A DNA stretch of 64,000 nucleotides from Megascapheus bottae (Eukaryota; Chordata; Mammalia; Rodentia; Geomyidae), in contig JANJXV010000100.1 in assembly GCA_024803745.1 (NCBI GenBank), forward strand, positions 1,488,001-1,552,000. The letters run 5' to 3'. The translations under genes were made by a program, and so were the position numbers. The notes under the pieces were generated by a model that saw only the letters and a list, made by a program, of their open reading frames with translations, did no database searches and had not been told where the DNA came from. This document shows, one piece after another, positions 59,160-64,000 of this stretch (positions are counted from its first letter, which is position 1; each line of letters begins with the position of its first letter).

Positions 59160-59585
59160 ATTTTTTTAAGTTAATTTTTTTGTTAAGTAAATATATAGTT
59201 TGCATACGGTTACATAAGTAATGAACACATTTCTTAAGAAAATTGTTATTCCCTCCCTCATTTTTCTCTGTTTTCCTACCCTCAGCCCCCTCTCCACCCA
59301 GATTGTTCAGTTCATTTCCGTTTAGTGTCTTCTAAATATCACTATTCAATTGGTACACATTTTTTCCTTTGTTTTTTTTTATTTTTTTTAACATTTTATT
59401 ATACCCTTTCCCTTTCCCAAATCACATAAACCTATGTACAAGACACAGGGTACCCGAATTCAACACAGTGACTACAGAGAATAAAGCTAAAGGGAAAAAG
59501 AAGAAAAGAGGTAAAAAGCAAAGAAAATGAAAGAACATCATACAGTACCTTAGAAGCAAGAACACTGAAAAAACAAAACATAAAT
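59160..59585 (-). mobile_element. LINE-3'-end-like repeat, copy II
   Basis: Paralogue of 43990-44405. It is followed by the IDL 5' part (59585-59705) and SINE remnants to about 60055; 60056-60720 is AT-rich with nothing recognised. Confidence 0.5.
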
Positions 59586-60719
59586 CCTTGGGCTGAAAAT
59601 GTACCTTGCCTGGAATGTATGAAACCCTGGACTCCATTCCTCAGCACCACATAAACAAAAACTGGAAGTGCCACTGTGAATCAGCTGGTAGATTTCTAAC
59701 GTTTAGCACAGAGTGTCTCCAAGTGACAAAAATCTGTCAAATTTAAGTCAGGCTTCAAAACTTTGCTAGGAACCAGTGATGTGATTTGGAAGAAAGTCCT
59801 ATTTTCAAAAAATCACTAGCCAGGCGCTGGAGGGTCATAATTGTCATTCTTCTACTAGCCAGGGAGAAGGTGATTCAAAGCCTTTGCGAGCAAAAAAACG
59901 AAAACAAAAAAAATTGTAAGATTCTTCTCTCCACTTATGCACCCAAAAACTAAGTGAAGTTGTGGCTAAAACTGGTACAGCATTAGCCTTGAGGAAAAAG
60001 AACTAGGAGACCTTGCCCAAGTCCAAAGTTCAAGGTCCCCACCAAGAAAGAAAAAAAAGGAGTCCAGACACCTTAGTTTCAAAAGTATATCTGGATATCT
60101 TAGTAGATTTTTCTGATCTTTCCTCATTCATCTCATGGAACCACATAATCTTCACCCTGATCTGACTAAGAGCCTGCATTGTGCTTAATAAATTCATTCC
60201 ACATATTCCAGTAGAGTCTGGACAGCTAACAGCCACTTACCAATGCTTTATTCTACGTTTAGGCCAGTATGTCTTCATACCATCTACACAGTCAGCTATA
60301 TCATCTTTCCAGAAGTATCATTGAGTGTAGAACACTCAGAACTAAAATAATTGCATAAAGATGTAATAAAACTCCTTGATTCATTAAGAAAATTTCTGTA
60401 CCACTTGGAGTAAGTACATTAGTGGTATTTACCTCTAGCCTCTTTTTTTAAAAAAATTATTAACTTTGAATTTTACATCATATTTCAAATGTCATGTTTA
60501 ACCAACAAGTATTCAAGAAGGGAATCGCTATACAATCACTGGCACATAAATTTTAGAATATAGTAAAAATTAAGCTGAGTCTTTGTATGTCATAGATACA
60601 GATTAATCTATAATAAAACACATGTCTATAGAGTGTATAGTCTATCCTAGGTTTTTATGTCTACGTAGTTATGTTTATATCTCCAAAATTATGTCCAGAA
60701 CTTTCGGTATCAACTATTC

Positions 60720-61433
60720 ATTCATCGCTCTACTACTGTTTGAAACTAATATCCATATACTAAGGATACCATGTACCTTTTGTTCCTTGGTCTTGACTTA
60801 TCTCACTCAACAGGATTCACTCTAATTTCATCCACTACCCCAAAAATGCCATTATTATTTTTTTCTGTGCAGATCTTCTTTTTATGTATTTATTTTTATT
60901 GTAATTTATAGAAGGGTTACATTATATTCACCAGATGGAAGGTGCATTACTTCTCAAACTTTGATACCCCATGTAATGATATGGTCCCCATTTCCCTTCC
61001 CCTACCCCCACTCATGTTCATTTCCCCCTTCCATATCCAATTTCAAATAACCAATTAGGCACATATGAAATATATCAGAAAACAATGTGAACTATTGTAA
61101 CAATATGATATAACCAAGGGATAGCAAAAGAGATAAGAGATCACATAGTTCATTAAGGACAACAATCACTCATTATATGAGTTTTGTTTCTTCATCTTGG
61201 AGGTCCTTACATTTAGTGTCATACTATTTGTCATGATGTCTCTAGATTTTGTTCTATTGTAAATCTCTGGTAGCAGAGCCCAAGGTTTCTACTGAATTTG
61301 ACAAATGAGGGAGACCCTTGGGCCTATGTTCTTTTGAGTTTGGCTTACTTCACTTAATATGATTTTTTTCCTTTTCATCCACTTCCCCGAGAATGCCATT
61401 ATTTTATCCTGTCGGTTGGCTATGTATCATTCC

Positions 61434-61484
<51 letters not shown>

Positions 61485-61550
61485 CACATTTTTTGTAGTA
61501 GGGCATCTGGTTGTTTCCATCATCCAGCCTCATTTTCTACAGATATTTTT
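60720..61550 (-). mobile_element. Nested LINE-1 ends, copy II
   Basis: Paralogue of 45540-46385: an old LINE-1 end split by a younger one (about 60880-61377), with the same flanking repeat of about 28 bp. Confidence 0.65.
61436..61482. repeat. (GT)n microsatellite, copy II
   Basis: Pure GT tract about 19 bp shorter than its paralogue at 46257, which accounts for most of the offset change from 15179 to 15160. Confidence 0.95.
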
Positions 61551-61557
61551 ATAGTCT

Positions 61558-62690
61558 CTTTTTTATTTTCAGGGTAATGTGTAGAGGGGTTATGATTACA
61601 TTTACAGGTAGTGGACTGCATTACTTCTCACACATTTATTCCACTCCACATGTTTTTGTCCCCAGTTCCCTCTCCCCTCCCCTTCCCAATCATCTTGTTT
61701 CCCCCCTTCCCTTTCCTATTTGACATAAACAAATAAACATATATACAATATGCCAGGGAAAAAATCAAATACAGTAACAATCTGACATTAACCAAAGGGC
61801 AAAATAAGAGATGAGAAATAACATAGTAGATTAAGGACAAAAATCACACAAGATTAAGAGCAACGATGACACAAGATATAGCTCTTGTTCCCATATCCTA
61901 GAGATCCTTACATTTATTCTCATCCTATATGACCTTATTTACCTAGGTTTTTGAGTTATTGTAATCCTCTGCTAGGAGAGTCCTAGATGTGAAGTAATTA
62001 TTACAAATGAGGGAAACCATTGAGCTTATGTTTCTTTGGGTCTGGCTTGCTTCACTTAATATGAATTTTTCCAAGTCCTTCATTTCCTTACATATGGGGC
62101 GATGTCATTCCTTCTGATGGCAGCATAGCATTCCATTGTGTATAAGTACCACATCTTCTTGACTCAGTCGTCTACTGAGTGGCATCTGGGTTGGTTTCAT
62201 ATCTTTGCTATGGTAAATAGTGCTGCAATGAGCATCATTGTGCTAGTGGCTTTAGTATGTCCTTTTTTCTGGACAATTGGGTAGGTGCCAAGTAGTGGAT
62301 TTTCTGGATCATAGGGGAGCTCTATGTTCAGTCTTTTGAGGAACCACCACACTGCTTTCCCTAGTGGTTGAACGAGTTTACACTCACACCAACCGTGTAG
62401 GTGTGATCCCCCCTGGTCACTTCCCCACCAGTATCTCTTATTAGATTTTTTGATAATGGCCATTCTGACTGGAGTCAGGTGGAATCTCAAAGTTGTTTTG
62501 ATTTTCATTTCCCTTATTGCTAGAGATATGGAACATTTCTTCATGTGTCTAAAGCCCATTTTAATTTTTTCTTCAGAGAATACTCTTTTAAGTCTTTAGC
62601 CCACCTTTTAATAGGATGGTTGTTTCTTTGAAGATTTGTTTGGGAGAGATTCATTTTTTTCAGCTATAGATATATTTTAGATAACTACAT
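61558..62690 (-). mobile_element. LINE-1 3' end, older subfamily, copy II
   Basis: Paralogue of 46398-47530, with the same altered C-terminal motif (YWWGSDQGGS) and scattered substitutions. Confidence 0.85.
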
Positions 62691-62704
62691 ATATTTTTGT
62701 AGAA

Positions 62705-63060
62705 AAAAGAATGGAAGCCATCATGCTGGCTCACAACTTAATTTCAGCTACTTAGGAGGCTCAGGGCTTAGGATCACAGGTCAAAGCCAACCAGGGCCCT
62801 ACAGTGTGTGAGATCAAACTCTGTGAACATACAATGACTGTAAGAGGAATCTCACTGCCTGGGAATGTAGCCTAATGGTAGAGTGTTCACCTAGAATGCA
62901 TGAAGACCTAGGTTCTATTCACCAGTTCCGCATACTCAGAAAAAAGCTAGAAGTGGCGCTGTGTCTCAAGAGGCAGAGCACTCACCTTGGGCAAGCAAGT
63001 CCAACGAAAATGTCTAGGCCCTGAGTCCAAGCCCTAGGACTGGCAAAAAGAAAAAAAAAG
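62705..63060 (+). mobile_element. Geo remnant plus IDL SINE, copy II
   Basis: Paralogue of 47545-47895, poly-A tail included. 63061-63469 repeats 47896-48304 and holds only a SINE scrap. Confidence 0.8.
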
Positions 63061-63469
63061 AGCAATCTTACTTAAGTAACAAGGAATGTACCCTATATTT
63101 ATACAGACTGAAAAATTCATTAAGAAATTAGAAAATATGTATAAAGTACATAATTTCTTTTGTGTGTTGGTACTGGGTCTTCAACTGAGTGCTTCAGCTC
63201 TATCCCTGAACTTTTCTGCTCAAGGCTAGCACTCTGCCAATGCAGCCCCAAATCAACTATCTTCAATTGAGATATAAGCGATGAATATTTCAGGGTGCTT
63301 CATGAAAAACATTTTTATAGATTGAAACTTTCAACACAGTCTTATTTTAGTATGAATGCTGAGATGGGAAGAGACAGAAAAAGTGAAATGTTTCCTGATC
63401 CCCATAGAGAAGAGACTCAGCAGAACCACTGTGGTCTGCAGGCTTCTTTGTGAGTTTTGTTTGCTTGTT

Positions 63470-63690
63470 TGATTTTTGTCAATTGTGGGGCTTGAACTCT
63501 GGGCCTGGGCACTGTCCCTGAGCTCTTCAGCTCAAGGCTAGTGCTTTAATCTGTGAGCCACAGTGCCACTTCTGGTGTTTCTGGCAGTTAACTGGGTACT
63601 TTGGCTGGCTTTAAACTTTGTTTCTCAGATATTAGCCTCCTGAGTAGCTAAGATTATAGGTGTGATGTACCATCACCAGGCTGCTGCTCT
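63470..63690 (-). mobile_element. Geo-type SINE monomer, copy II
   Basis: Paralogue of 48305-48525. The remaining 63691-64000 matches 48526-48838 and shows no gene. Confidence 0.85.
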
Positions 63691-64000
63691 GTTACTATGC
63701 AGGTTCTGGATCAAGAACTTCAAGTTCTTACTTCAATTTTTTCTTCTCTTGCCTTATACTCTGCCATTTGGACGAGGCCCCAGTTCCTGGTCTTTGTTGG
63801 TTAATGAGAGATATTCTGATTTTCTAATATTCAGAGCAATGATTATAAAGCCCAGCATTTTACTTACTTGAATAAATTAAGAGACAGGACCTAGTGAGAT
63901 GTAAAACAAAATTTTTTTCAAGTTGCTATCCTGTTCTAATGCATAAGTCTGGCTATTTTGCTTACACACAAATATGTGTTTTACCAGTTTCTACTCTATT

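Larger units (their letters stand above)
51670..64000. repeat. Segmental duplication, copy II (continues past window)
   Basis: This is the second copy of the block starting at 4489. The left arm (to 53694) repeats the CA microsatellite, the IDL-Geo SINE and the truncated LINE-1 edge. A different LINE-1 end and about 440 bp of unmatched DNA follow. The right arm from about 57350 repeats 42180 onward at an offset of 15.16-15.18 kb and is still matching at the window end. Copy-specific indels include an 11-bp tandem insertion near 53333 and a shorter GT repeat at 61436. Confidence 0.8.

Overview
This window looks like nuclear DNA of a rodent, most likely a geomyoid (kangaroo rat, pocket mouse or pocket gopher). 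The evidence is a KRAB zinc-finger gene fragment, many rodent-type LINE-1 copies, and dozens of copies of two SINE modules. One module is tRNA-derived and ID-like; the other is a second monomer carrying the internal phrase 'gctcttcagctcaaggcta' (in the minus orientation). Together they match what I know as the IDL-Geo SINE of Geomyoidea. No prokaryotic features, tRNA/rRNA genes, LTR proviruses or CRISPR-like arrays are supported.

Layout. 1-3.5 kb: three exons of a KRAB C2H2 zinc-finger gene on the minus strand (KRAB-A 3372-3498, KRAB-B-like 2521-2610, finger exon 520 to the window edge). All introns are phase 1 and share one frame, but two adjacent stop codons precede the first recognisable finger. 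3.5-6.26 kb: SINE-rich intergenic or intronic DNA. 6.26-42.18 kb: a head-to-tail array of about 4.8 units of 7.43 kb. Each unit holds a minus-strand LINE-1 plus about 1.9 kb of 5' flanking DNA with two SINEs in inverted orientation. 42.2-51.67 kb: SINE-dense DNA with older nested LINE-1 fragments and microsatellites. 51.67-64 kb: a second, diverged copy of the whole block that starts at 4.49 kb, in which the LINE-1 array is not expanded.

How it fits together. The window is best read as a nested duplication. A tandem segmental duplication of about 47.18 kb begins at 4489 and repeats from 51670, with 9 bp of identity at the junction. Inside the first copy, a LINE-1 unit has expanded into a macrosatellite-like array. 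Lesions shared by all array copies (ORF2 frameshifts, a stop, an altered endonuclease active-site residue) show that the founder LINE-1 was already dead. The array therefore grew by recombination or replication error, not by retrotransposition. One crossover is placed within 12 bp (14855-14866).

No functional protein-coding gene is certain here. The KRAB gene is partial and probably broken, and every LINE-1 ORF carries disabling changes. The most interesting object is the LINE-1 macrosatellite beside, or possibly within, a KRAB zinc-finger gene.
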